Origin: Echinococcus granulosus | Lineage: Eukaryota > Platyhelminthes > Cestoda > Cyclophyllidea > Taeniidae | Reading direction: 5' to 3' | Assembly: GCF_000524195.1 (NCBI RefSeq) | Contig: NW_020170437.1 | Span: 257,525 to 321,524, forward strand | Length of the DNA stretch: 64,000 nucleotides | In this document: piece by piece, positions 26,201 to 39,600 of the stretch | Numbering within the stretch: position 1 is the stretch's first letter | How the letters are laid out: every line of letters starts with the position of its first letter | Program-made: the position numbers and the translations under genes | Notes under the pieces: generated by a model | Databases searched by the model: none | What the model was told of the DNA's origin: nothing | Seen by the model: the letters and a program-made list of their open reading frames with translations, nothing else

Positions 26201-29200
26201 ACCAAATTTGTCAACTTTCATAAAGCTGTTGCACTTAAAATTTGACTCTTTTGAATGTTGGAGGTAAAAAGGTGTTTCAACGTGTATACTTTTAAACAAA
26301 TAAACATATTTCTGAAGAGCTCAAACAGCACAGCCTGTTTTTATGTTAAAAGACAATCTTATTCTTAGGTCCAGTATAACATTACTGATCGCTCAGCATT
26401 ATTTTCACGTAGGTTGCGTCAGAGAATATTGCTTTGCCAAACTAGATTTGATAACATCATGAAAGTGGGTTTGGTTAACTCGGCTTTCTACTTTCTACTG
26501 TGTGTTTCGTACACTAGGGTTTGTTTACATGGACATCAACATGTCTCCACCAAAAGAGCGTTTTGAGTTCATCAATGATGGATCATAACAGTACGGTGGA
26601 TGGATTTTAGTACTTCCTATTTCGGCAGAACGTTAACCATACTACAAATAATTTTTTGTTATTTTATTTCAACTGCTCTTATTGCCTCAGTTGACTACAA
26701 TTCCTTGGAAATGTTCGATTCATTTGGTTTTCAAAATGCTTTTGTAAGTGGAGTCAAATAAGCGGTTATTTCCAGTATTTTAGTGGCCGTAAGTGAAGGG
26801 ATTGCTACTGCTTATTATTCATTTTTCTGCGACTCCTCCATTATTATACTTTTGCTTCTCTAATCCATCATCTTAGTTGACTTGTCAGGGACTCCATTCA
26901 CTGTAAATGTGCTGCAAATACGAATACCTCATTTGCTAAAATTGCTTGAGATTACACAAATAAACAAAAAATTTTCACAACGTCTATTTTTGCTGTCTTT
27001 AGTGTAAGAACGCGGTAGGAATTTCATTTACACTGACTACCGCACCATGGGATTGTTTTATGATGGCCCCTAGGCTGTCTGCATCATTGTCTAATGGCTT
27101 AATGTTCTTCGCGAAATCAGTAAATAATGATTGTACGTTCGAATGATCTCTCATTCCTTGCCATTTTGGCTTAGCCACTTAAGGATCGCATCACTCTTGT
27201 TCTTCACATAAAAACGAGTAACACAAATGCAAATATCTTTACAAAAGATGTGCAAAGCTTATGTCTTCGAGATACTATATTTATCATTACTTAATACCGT
27301 CTTTAAAAAAGTGATTTGTTGACCAAAACCTGTAATAGCAAGTGCTTACATTCGGTGATAGTGATTGTTTGCATTGACTGAAATGCAATATTAGCAGCAC
27401 TTTGCGAAGTGTATTGTCTCCTCTTATAAAAGTTTAGACAGTCCTTTCATTGATGTTTCCAAAAAGCCTGGGCAAGCAGTAGTGAAAGGGGATACGCAAT
27501 TCCAACATTAGAGCACCTGGAAATCAGATTCACTTGTGTAAATTCTGGTGTTTTAGGCAAGAAATTTCGCCACTAACCAGAAGGTGTAATGTGCACATTT
27601 ATATTAACCAAATTCCTTAACAAGAAGAAAGTCGATTTTCTACCGCAGACAGTCCAAACGTCTCATCAAGACAAAAACATTGCCATTTTCTGTAAGGCTG
27701 ACCAATAGGTGTTTCGTGGGTTGTCGGCATGCCATCGGACACTGAAATATTGGTGGCCTGTTTGGTGTACCGAGGAATGTAAGGCATTAATTGCTTCAGA
27801 ATTGGGATCTCGCAAGATTCAAGCAAATTCCCACAAAATAATAGCAGTAGCCTTTGAATGTGAAACAACGGTAAACATTTTTGTCGAGTTTACAGATACC
27901 ACTGCAAACTGTAAAAAAGTGAGGAAAAGAACCATTACAGTTAAAAATTATTGAGCAGGAAATATGGTTTTAGTTTCTTTAGAATCCCCAAAGCCATCAC
28001 TACTGAATGGTGTGTGAAGAGGACCGTGCAAACAACCCGGGCATTTGATAGTAATAAATGTATTAATAAAAATCATACCGCCCGAAATCTCAGGATGTGT
28101 CAAATATGTATTTTTGTTAAAACCCTTCTAAATAAACGTATAGAATTCATCAGCTTAATTAGTTACGCTTTAATTGTTGACTTTTCGCCCATTTTTCGAT
28201 TTAATTGCCTCAAACGATTCACAACTCCATCGTCACTATCAAACTCATTTTTTAGCGAAATGTGGAAATTTGGGAGATTTAGAAAACTTGCAATGAGAAA
28301 TGTGGGAACACTCCATTCATTAAATGAATAAATTTAACTAACTAACATGATGTAAATTGGTTTTAATTCAGTGTTCATCGAAAAAGTAGCGGTAAGACAT
28401 GACACTTCGATATCACGATACCGAAAGCTAAACCCGTTGACGCCCATGCGATGACATGTGACAATCACGTTTGGGGTAAAATCTGTCACACCTGTTACGT
28501 GTTTACGGTTGGAACAGCAGGTGCTAGCGGATGTGAACGAAGAATCAAGCATACCTGAGTGAGAGGCTCCTCTTACTCAGGGTGATAACTGAGACTTTTA
28601 AGCTCAATAGACAGTAGAAGTATTTACTTATTTTAAACTACACTAGTTATTTAATGAAGTAGAGCCATGATTTGCAATGTATGCGTTCCAAAAAGAGCCA
28701 AGTGCAATTTTTTTCACTGATGGATAAGATGTGTTGCATATGCAACTGCAACCAGCGACCTTGAAAGTTGTCCAAAGTCGGGATTAAATGTTATAGGATG
28801 TAGAATGTGTAAAAGTGCATCTGACAGTGACAGCGTGGTGGCAAAATCCAAGCAGATGTGACCCACTGGCACCGGATCTCAAAGCAAGAGCCAATCGAAT
28901 GTACATATGAATGAATTTCGCATAAGCGAAATGAGAACTAGGAAATTTCGGACCGACCAAGATGCATATATCATCCACCGTCGATACATAAAATACTGGA
29001 GTTAGAATACAAATGAACTGCGTGGGTAGATAGCCAGATAAAGCTACTAATTTATAAATCACAGTCTAACACTAAGAAAAAAGGTTGCCTTCGTATGACA
29101 CTGCGGTTTCGATAGTTAGAAAAAAGAGACTTTATTAAATCACATTGGGTTTGGTTGTCAATAATTGACCTTCAATTTGAAATCAGCAAATTCGCCATAA

Positions 29201-30855
29201 AAGGATCAAATTTGCCTTAAAAATACCCTTAAATTAGAGCATTTGAATGAAATTTCGGAGAAATCGACTTATGCGTTCCAAATTTAATCTAACCTCCCAA
29301 TTTCAATTGTTCCATTTTACTAAATCATCAGCACAAAAAAGGGGAACTCAGATGCACTTCTTGAAGCCTTTGAACACAATACTTTAAGTAATTGGTCCAC
29401 ATGTAGAAGGATTCGCTCATTTTACTCAACCAGTCGTCAAAATTAGTCCAATGGGTTATTTTAAAGGAAGCTCAATTTCAGTGCACTTATTAACATAAAA
29501 CAATCTGGTGTTTAGTCATGCTCAATGGAACCATGAATGAATAAGGTGGACTTTTGAAAACCGAATTTAATGTCTCAATGGGTTCAGGATCAATCGCTCC
29601 ATGGTTTAGTGAATTCAAACTAAAAGAATCCGGATACTCCCTTTGCAGTGATGGTATAAAGCGAAATGCCTGCGATCCAGTTAAACCATTCACAGGTACA
29701 ATTGTGCTATAATCCTTAAATAGCCCGAGGTCGGTAGACTTTCATCAGCATCGAGTGGCAAGATTGTTACTCCTTAGTGCACAAGATCCCGTTTCCAGTA
29801 GTGAGGCCGTTTCCGAAGATAGTTTCCTAACTTTTGGTTCAATTCAATAAAGCAATTGGCTTAAATTAACCCTCGCGACAGACTTTGTCCCTAAGAAGGT
29901 TTGAAATTTTAAAAACAGCACTGTTCTGAGAAGGTGTCATAAAGGATAAAAAGGTGTAAAATATGACAATTAATCGGTACAAGAAAGAATAGTAAAAAAC
30001 CAACTAGCTCCTTTGGTTTTTAAAGTGTACTTTTCAAGGATCACATTCTTTGTCTAACAGGCGGGATTAAATAATATTGGTTTCGGATTTTGTGCCTTTT
30101 GAGTAATACAAAGTGTGTAACGACCTGATATGCGAGGAGTAGAAGCTGATTTTGGTCCATCATACTGTCGCCTCTCATTTCTATTGAATTGGTACTTTTC
30201 CTACTGCAGTCCTTCATTAAGTCACGTCCGACCTTTATAGTATTTCTTCAAATTATCTTGTGCCAAACCTTCCATCCATTGTAATCTCAGTTGGTTCAAA
30301 ACGGTAACCGTCAAGGAGGAAGAAACGAACCGAAGCTACAATTGGCAAATAGGCAAAATTCTATGCCTATGAACTCACATAGTCTGAGTGTATATGAAAA
30401 TTACGAATATAGAAGGGAGTAAGCAAACTTTGGTGAAAATATTCACGCATGGTTTACGCTCTACCAACTCGGGCGATTTTTGAGCACATCATTGAGCACA
30501 GCCCTTATTGCTAAACAAAAAAACCTTCAGTAGTATGCGTTGCATGATGATATGATAAATAAATGCGGACTTTTTAGCTTTATTTCTTTTAAGGTGTCCA
30601 CACAAGGTGTCGCAGTAATTCACCATACTACTCACGAAATTGCTTAGCAACATTTGCTGCAGCTGCTGTTTTGGTGGACCACACAGAACTACCCGAATTC
30701 GTTGTGACATGGACAATCAAAACCTCTCCATTAGCTTAACAACTGTAAACAAATTTTTACTGAAAAGCGAATGGTCACTCCTGATTTATTTACCCGCTTC
30801 AAGGCCTCATGCTTGTTTTGCGCCTCGACTTAGGCGAGTCGATGGTGCCCAGTCC

Positions 30856-30910
30856 GCCACGAGGTTCGTATTTACTGACCACCTCTGACCTAAAAGGTAC
30901 ATTTAAACAA
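30856..30910 (+). repeat. Copy 2 of a 55-bp dispersed repeat
   Basis: This is the partner of 23203-23257. It has the same core CCTAAAAGGTACATT and a GGTTCG element at the matching position. The upstream flanks of the two copies diverge beyond recognition, so only the end of the element can be defined here. Confidence 0.45.
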
Positions 30911-33900
30911 ACATGTATCACACTGTTATCAATTTTCCTACCATACCTTATCTGGAATCCGTAAACAATGCAAATGTGTCCCTTTGATCCCATTAAAGAA
31001 AAAGTTTTCACCCTCGAAATTTTTTGCACCAACTGATATTTATAGCTCCACTGATATCCACCAATTAAATGACCACAATAATAAAGTACTGTTATTTTGA
31101 ATTCACTTAATGGACCGCAAGTTTTAACCTGAACCAAAGGAATCTTTTGTTGCAGGCAAAAGATGTTTAAACGATTTTGCCAAAGCTCACTTCGGAAGTG
31201 GTGAATCGAGGTGCTTCAAAATTTTCATAAGTGTTTGAATTTTTTATCCAGTCAATATATTCGGAAGAGTGCCCAACTCCCAAATCGGTGTCTACTAAGT
31301 ATGGGCGATAACCACGCAAAAATGTGGGTTGTTGGCACAAATACGATAATTTAAATTTTATTAAATTCGTGCAATACTATGGGGCTGGAAACGTTGAGAA
31401 AGAAGTGTTGAAACAAGTTGCTAACATTGTACTGCTTTAGCCTCATTATATAGAGGAATTGAGACGATGTCTTCAACTGGAAGTGCCTCCTTGTCTCTCT
31501 AAAGCTGCACTTTGGCAAAGCCTAGAACAAGACAGCATTGCTGATTAAAAGACGCCGATTCCACTGGTCATTTGCAGTTGACAGGCACGTGACATAAGAT
31601 GACATTTTTGCTAACTGGTGTCAATTTTCCAGCCTACGTCTTCGCAGCCGGGAGAAAGATCTTAAGTGTCTGATGTTCTTTTGCAAATGCGATACCAATT
31701 GCCCACTGGATGTGTACTGCTTTCAAATTGACATCTTGACGAAAAAATATCCGTGTGGATAAATAGGAAACAATTTTTCTAATCTTTTCCTAACTGATAA
31801 CTTTTAGGCGCTAGAAATTATTGGAAATTAACTTAATAAGTCCCTTAAGACCTTCAAACACCAAGGGAAAATCAAAAAGTAGGGCAGTCAGACTACTCCT
31901 TTGAGCGTTTAGAGAGTAGAGCATGAGGAATAGGTGGATTAATGGGAAATTGAAGACACGCTTTACGAAGTCATCTTTATGTGATTGCGGCACCGCGTCT
32001 GGAGTACGTGAAACCGCACCACAGCTGCCCTAGTAGCCGAATCCCGTGCACAGAAAGTGGCAGCAAGTGACCTCAAACCATGGCATAGCAGTAATGCTCA
32101 TTTTGTATAATCCAAGTTGTTTTGATAAAAAGCTTCGTCATTTGTCAAGACTATCTGCCAAATGTATTGGTTCCTGTAGGTCCTAAACTGCCACATTCAA
32201 CGACTAACGCATCCGAAACAGAACTTGTAAAATTTTAATTTCCCCTCAATTTAGTTCTTCATCGTACACCCTTAAATGTATCATTTGAAGATTAAAATTT
32301 GAGTGAAGCATCTTATTCGTCCTCAAAATAATGACAAAGTGAATGCAACAGTCCGCTACCTATCTGCTGAATATTTTCTATGCAGAAACGAATCCATTAA
32401 TCTCCATAAACTGGGGTTTATTGTCCATAGAATGTTGTTTGTTCGACTAAAACATATAAGTAGCATCATAAATAGTGGAACAACTTAGCTGGATAGCTTT
32501 TACTTAATCGTGATTTTAAACCCATTAATGATGAATAAGATGACGCAGCATATGCAACATTTAGAAGAGTGCTAATATTCAAAAGGATATTATTTCCACC
32601 GTAATAATGGCTAAGGGCTTATTGATGGATAGTTGTAAGTAGATTGGCGCCATCCGGTAATGTTATAAAAGTGCCATTGAAGTGTGATAGTTAGATAAAG
32701 TAAGAGTGCTCATCTACTCACTTCGGATAAACTCCAAAGGTCTGCAACAACATTTCAGTGAAAAATTGCACTCTGTCACTTAAACTTGAATTATAAAACA
32801 AATATTTGCCTTCTTCAAGGACAAATAGCTGTTGGGTCTACATTACCCACGCAGGCTCTCAAGTCGTAGAGATGTTATGTACCCGCTTCAAGTAATTTAT
32901 GTGCATTTATAATAAGATCACACGCAAAGCCATACATATTTAGGGAGGAATAGAGGTCCACAATGAAATCTTGAACGGAATCGGTACGCTCAAAGAATAT
33001 ATATATTCATAACCAGAAAGCTCGTACGATGAGTTATGGAACCATTGAAGCATAGGAAAAATCTGTGATTCGAAAACTCACAAAACCGAGATTTGTAGGT
33101 AAGGTCAAAAGTTAACCTTAGCAAATCCAGATGCTGATGTAAAATGACTGTTTCCAGTGTGTCGATAAGTCTCCCTTTGAATGAAATAAGATAGAATAAA
33201 AAGTAGTTATAACGTAAGCCCACGTGCCTCCAAAAGCCAGCAACTGAAGGGTGCTCCTTGTGCTGGTACTGTTTAATCGAAACATCTTCATTAGGGACGC
33301 ATCTTCATCTTTGAATTCGCTAATATTAACAGTCAATAAACACTATCCACTAAATCAGAAATTTTAAATTGGTTTTTTAACCACTCAGTAGTCTCATGCT
33401 ATTGCAACATTGCCAACCAAGAAAGCGTTCTTCGACTTTTGATGTCCACTTTTATAGAAGCCAATATATTTCAATTAGTGACTCATTAAAATTCCACGGA
33501 AGGATTATAGTAGCCTTTCGAATTTAGTGAACCACTGAAGTGGATGAGAAAATCAGTCTAAATTGCCACCGACATTTGTGCACCAACTCGAACCGTACTG
33601 ATTGCCGATTTCTAACCGCGCCGTTGTCACTGAGCATAAATACTGCTTTCCTACTCAATTCGAAGATAATGTTTGGTATCTTCTAGCCTGATTCTGGTCA
33701 ACCTTGTGAAATACTTCAGCCGTCGTCGTAGTACCGTGCAATTTACTCGACTGGTTTATTTCAGCAGTATCCGTAACAATGCCTTTAAATTTTCTATTCC
33801 ATCGTTTGATTTAACTGCATTCATATAAATTCATGTTTTCGACGATTCAATTAAATAGGGGGGTGAGGTGCGTTGACAACATCTTCCACTGATACACGTG

Positions 33901-34971
33901 GTGACTAGCCCAGTTTGAACCAGAGATGTGCCCCAACCCTACTAAAATAATCGCTAGAACGTCAGGGGCAATCATTTGCTGTAATTACGCGTAACTGGAG
34001 TCATAGACACTCAAATTCGCATTCAGGCGACCCAGCACGTGTAAAGTGACCGCTCCGATGGCTCTACCTATCGCTTATCAAACTGGAGGCTTCGACAGGA
34101 TCCAGGTCACTGGCACACACAGCACTGGGTAATAAAAATTGATGACCCCGTTTACAACAACGGTAGATGCATTTATGACTAGTGGTCACCCTGTTTATAA
34201 GAGTAAGGTGGCAGTAGATTTCGTTCATAACAGGGTAGCAAGTTATTTGTAATTAAGTAGTTTTCTTCTCGTAAAATAAGAAAACGCCCGTAATTTTGCC
34301 ACCAACTCTCAAAAAAATTTGGAAACTTCATAAATCTTAGACCCCTTGGTGGAAGTACTACAAACTTTGTTTACACAAATTTATTATTCGATTATGCCAG
34401 TGTAAATTTTAAGGATTCCTTAATTGGAGAATTGTTATACTTCTTGTGACATTAAATGTTTTCATTTGTTTCACTTTTGGTTTTGAATAATAAAGGCTCA
34501 TCCCAGCCATAATCTCAGTCACCATTGTTTTTGTCGCAACCCAGTCATATCATTGTTTAGGCCTGGGTAAGCAGAAATCAAGGGTAAATGTTCAACTGCT
34601 GGTGTGCCACCGACAGCCAGGCTGTGATGCGCGAGAAGTCCACTAATTTCGGCACGCCCAAAATGCTGGAGAAACAGATCTGACGTATTAACGTGTGTGG
34701 TTGGCCAGTTGACCAGAGAGCTGCTCCTGATTGAGCCTGCTTTGATAGCTGTCCGCTCGTCTGTCTCGGGAGTTGGCAACGTCTCGTATTACCCCTCCAT
34801 ACGAATCGATCGGGTGGTGAGGGTTTAGGATGACCAAAGCAAAGGCAATACACTGACCCTTCTAACACTTTAATGAAAGTAAATAAAATGTGTGTTTAAA
34901 TGTATTTCTGCATTGATTTAAACGAGATTATTACCATTCCTTGAGATTCATAAGAATCCAAATTGACTAGA

Positions 34972-34981
34972 CCCCCCCCCC
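34972..34981 (+). repeat. Poly-C tract
   Basis: Ten consecutive C residues lie in otherwise A+T-rich DNA. This is a mononucleotide run likely to vary in length. Confidence 0.9.
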
Positions 34982-36629
34982 TGTATTTCAAAGCGAGAGC
35001 GTCTTATAATTACGACAAATTGTCATTCTTTTATGATTCAGTTCGTTTCTTTTTGTCTGATAAATAAGCTGGTGTATTAGTTATGAAAATCATTGTTCGT
35101 CCTATTCTTGAACTAATACGGTTTCTCAGGCATTGCAGAAGCATAAATAACGTGGTGCCAATCTGTAAGAATTTTTAATTAAGGATCGAGTAGACGAGAA
35201 TGGCCTACTGTAGACCAAGAAAAAAGCGTTGAATCCTTAAGCTGAGCATACCAGACCCTGTTCTCACCCGACATGTCCTCCTCCCACGGTTTGGCACGGC
35301 CCCTGGTATTCTCATACTTTGATTGGTCGCCTTCGTGAAGACCAAAATTAGGTTTGCCTTACGTCTAGACCTAGCTTACAGTTGCTGACAGGACGACAAA
35401 TCCTCCCAGCAGTAATAAACAAGGTAGACTGCTAGAAAGAATTCTTTCTTAAGTGCGTCGCGGATTCACCTACAGGTTTTACCATGGAGGTAATCTGTTT
35501 TTGGGAAAGTACAGCGATACTCATGGAAATAATGGTGAGAAAACGGAAATATTAACACAAAAAACACTTCAATTATTCCCACCGTAAAGAGTGGTTAAAA
35601 TTCATCGTACCTGTTACTTTTGCTATTTATTGGTACGCAAGTCTGTGTGCCTAATTTTCTCACAGTAGCCATAACGAGGCAAAATGGACTAAGACTGCGA
35701 ACGTCTTCCAATGCTCCTGAAGGGATTACAATCTTCAGGTGGGATATAGCAAGCTTATTAGCTGTATTTGAACGAATGAACACTGCATCAACATTTTTTC
35801 ACATTTTTAGCACAAGACACATTAGTGTAGAACTTGTTAGACTTAGCAATCGCAGTGTTTATTCAAAAGGTAGATAATAAACTGGGTAGATATTTTAAAA
35901 ACTGTTCTTGATTGTGGGCACTGCAAACAAATATAGAAACCAAAACGACTGCGACTCAGTGTATTACGGGACGCCAAGGGCTGGACTTCTATATAAAAGT
36001 GGTTTACCATTGGGATTTGGCGTCTATTACCACAGTGTACATGACGTGGGGAGACAACTTTTGACGGAAGGCTATTTTATAAACACTTTCAGAATGAAGA
36101 GTGTTAATGACTAATATGAAGATTTGGAGTTAAAATTGCATTGATTAAATAATTGCCACTACTCCATTTCCATGTTTGTTTTGATGTGGAAGTTTAAAAT
36201 GACACTGGATATTACACAGACGCAGTTACGAATTTAAACGACTGGATTGACATGACTCGCATTCGACGCATTTAAATTTGTTACATCTACTGATTTTGAT
36301 AACATTTAATGGAGTTCTCGTCATGAGCATATTCGTAAGAAACTTGTTGTGCTTTACGCTTTTTTGGACAACTTACTTGCTTATTTCAATGTGCGAGACT
36401 GTGAGCATACTGCTTTGCCAAACATGTGGCACAGAGCAACCAGAGCACCTCCATGGGATTGGTGTATAACAGTTGGCCAATCATTCTTTAGCAATATTCT
36501 GATTGGTTGCTCAGCAGTCAGTGTTCTAATAAGACATGCAAACTTTTGTGGCGCGGATCTGCGACGAATGTTGCCATAACGCCTCTGAATACGGAGAGCT
36601 CAGCATCATCCCGTATTTGGCTAAAAGAA

Positions 36630-39600
36630 ATGAACGGAGCCTCATCACTTCAATTATTTTTACTCCTAATATTGTTTTCAATGCCATCATGTCTTTCAAC
36701 TCCCGGTTTATTTAAATTTAGTCAGGCAAATGCGTTTATTGAAATCGACACACAACCCTTTTCATGCTCCAGAGATATTCAGAAACTTTTCTCGCTTTCA
36801 TTTGATATCTACCCAAATACCAATTCCTCAATACTTTTTACGGGAATAAGCGGAAGTTTAATACCGGACAATCCATCAGAAAATGCTTCCGACAATTTTA
36901 ACTACCTTGGAACTCTAGGCGGTCCCCTTGCTCTAATCATCTATACTGAGCGACCCTACTTCAGACTCGTGGTCATGCGACCAACAGACCATCAGGTGCG
37001 ACTGTACCTTCATCATGCTTTTGGCTATTTTGATGTAAGTTGGAAAGACTGGCATAGAGTAGAAGTTCTATTCACTAGAACAGGATCCGTTCGAACGGAA
37101 ATTAATTTCAAGGTTGATCAAAAGATTAATAGAGGTACTTTGCACACAGGCGATATACTTTGGCCTGACTGGGCGGAACTCAAGGCAAAGGCAGTCACTG
37201 AAACGAGCAAAGAACGACGATTTTACTTCAATGAGGCCTTCCTTGGTTTTCCCCCGAATGGCACAATGTCACGCTTTGCGACTGATACACTCATGAAATA
37301 TCACGACGATATTCGATCTGTTATTGTCGGTGTTGGTGAAACTGATGGGTATAAAGAAAGTTTTGCCATAAAATTTGGACCCTTCCGTGGTGCGATGAAG
37401 TCCTTTCTCATCGCAAGTGAGTGTGCATGTGGGATGATAGGTGCCTTTGGTCCGAGGATGACACAGATTGGATCTGGCATTCAAATTCAGAGCGTTTGTG
37501 ATGTGAGTGCAGTACCCCCCCTTAGTGCCAATATCTCCGGCTTCTGTCACAGCACTGTCAGTGGACTCCCTTGTGGGTGCGTTGGAACTGGAACTAGGCC
37601 CAACTGCTATTGTCCTCTCAAAAGCCACTGTAGCGCGCTGAAACCCTTCGGTAGGTTCGTGTTTCATCTCACGCCCTAAAACTACCGCTTCTAAGGCGCC
37701 GCACTGACTTTGTAAATAGTCATCAATGGCTTAATTGCGGGACAACGATGGCGCTGTCCCTTCAACACAGTTAAATAAATGAAGTACTACACCTCCATGC
37801 TCTGCACTTTGTTCCTTTGGTGAAACCCTAGGGACACAATGCTTAGTCAGCTTAAATATTTCAAGCGGCAATTCATACAAGATGACAATTGATTTAACTA
37901 CCAACTTCATTCCTTTACCAGGACAGGGAATACACTTGAAACGGTCACTCATTAAGCCAATTTAGCTGGACGAAGAGCTGTTTACACTTCAATCAATCTA
38001 CTTTTCCTAAATATTTGCGGATACGGATCCTAAATTCCCATTTTAACTTTATTTGACGTGTAAGGTTTGTCTTACGCCGTAAGTTAAAGTAGTAGCCAGT
38101 AATAAAACCTAAATGAACTATTTTGTCTCTGTGAAAGGATTCATGATAACTTTAATAGGCTTCTTCATGTTTACACTTTTAGGTTAATTACTTTTACGTT
38201 AGCGTTTTAAATCTAGAATCACTGTTTGACAAGCCTAGAGAAACAAAACCTGGGAAGGAATGATCTGTTCCTAATGTATATTACCTTAATGATAGAAAAT
38301 GTGTTTCAGGTACTAAGCCATTAATTCAACAATGCACCGTGGCAAAATGGACAAAAATTAGTTGATCAGTGGTGCTGGGGCGCTGGCGGTGGTGTGCTAA
38401 TAAATAGAGCGTCCTAATTAAGAATGGCGGCGGTGCGTGTGTGTTCGAAGCATGCCCACCCATGAATAGACTGTGAACACAATCGGTACAGAATAATTCC
38501 GCACTCATTCAGAACCTAAAAGTCCCAAAATATGTAACTGTTTACATCAAATTTAAAAAAATAAGTGTAAAATCAACATCGCTTTGAAATTGGCTTGTAC
38601 AGTCCACCTTGAATCACACTTTATGCTCAGCCATAAATGCTTGGTCGCGTCCTTAAATTATGCAGATGAAATTGCAAGAAAAATTCCCCGTGATAATTGT
38701 CAACAGGCTTAAAAGAATTCACAAGCATAGAGAATCGATGGTAATGAATAGTTTATGTGGAAATTCCTCGTTGAAGCAGAATATACTAGAGGGACTCAAG
38801 GTCCTGAGTCACAGTTCCGTGCATCCTTAATGGAGTGACAACAGATGAGACCAAATTACACACCATGAAATTACATAATATAATTGTGCCAGCATAAGTG
38901 AACTGCTGGTTCCAATCAACTTATTTAAGGATCTCATAACAAGTACTTGTTTCCTTTCAGCTGCAACACAAGTGTATATCACATTGTTTTTTGCTTTACG
39001 TGTAAAAAATGTAATTATGAAAAGTTTGTTTTAGGTTTCAAATCCACACGTGTTGGATTACTTCAGAATGACTTCAAAATGCCAGCCCTGAGTGATGAAG
39101 TTAATCTCTCGGTCAACTACGTACAAGAACAGTCTTTAAAATTTCTCGCCGAAGGTCCTATCACTTACAATCACTTGGATTCGTGCTTTGCTAACATATT
39201 TCTCTGCGAAAAAAGTGCGTTCTAGTCATTCTTCTCATCCTTCTTGGGGAGACATACGGATGACTGCTTAATTATTTTGCAGATATCTCATACAAATTCT
39301 GGATGTTCGTTGACCCAGCCGCTCTGACAAACGGATCCTTCACGGTGATAAAGCATGCATCACATTGGAAATCCCCATGGTACATGCAAATCTCCTACAA
39401 AGGCCCTCCCAAGGGGGTTTCAGATCCCGAGCATATCATGAAAATCTCAGCTGAAATCCGAGCCCCGCCATATTTTACCTGGAACATTGATGGGTGCAAC
39501 ACTGGTCTTCGTGTTACACCCGGTCAGTGGCACCAAGTCACAGTACGTTGGGACAAAAAAACTCTCACCCTTTTAATTGATGAAAATCTTTGCTGCATCG

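Larger units (their letters stand above)
21667..36629. other. 15-kb gene-poor region
   Basis: Both strands were read for exon-like runs with splice sites and recognisable motifs, and none was convincing. Open frames here reach 161 codons (22421-22906, plus) but have the composition of shuffled A+T-rich DNA. Two copies of a 55-bp repeat (23203 and 30856) and a 10-base C run (34972) are present. Stretches of higher G+C at 33860-34160, 34500-34870 and 35230-35420 look like old repeats or regulatory DNA. The region ends at the receptor gene, so it may hold that gene's control elements and 5' untranslated exons. Confidence 0.5.

Noticed and set aside
27709..28331. Two adjacent plus-strand frames of 81 and 126 codons
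   Set aside because: Neither shows a motif or a domain-like pattern, they are in different frames with no convincing splice join, and the region is otherwise non-coding.
34519..34868. Minus-strand frames of 86-96 codons in a G+C-richer island
   Set aside because: No motif or splice context was seen. The island looks more like an old repeat than a gene.
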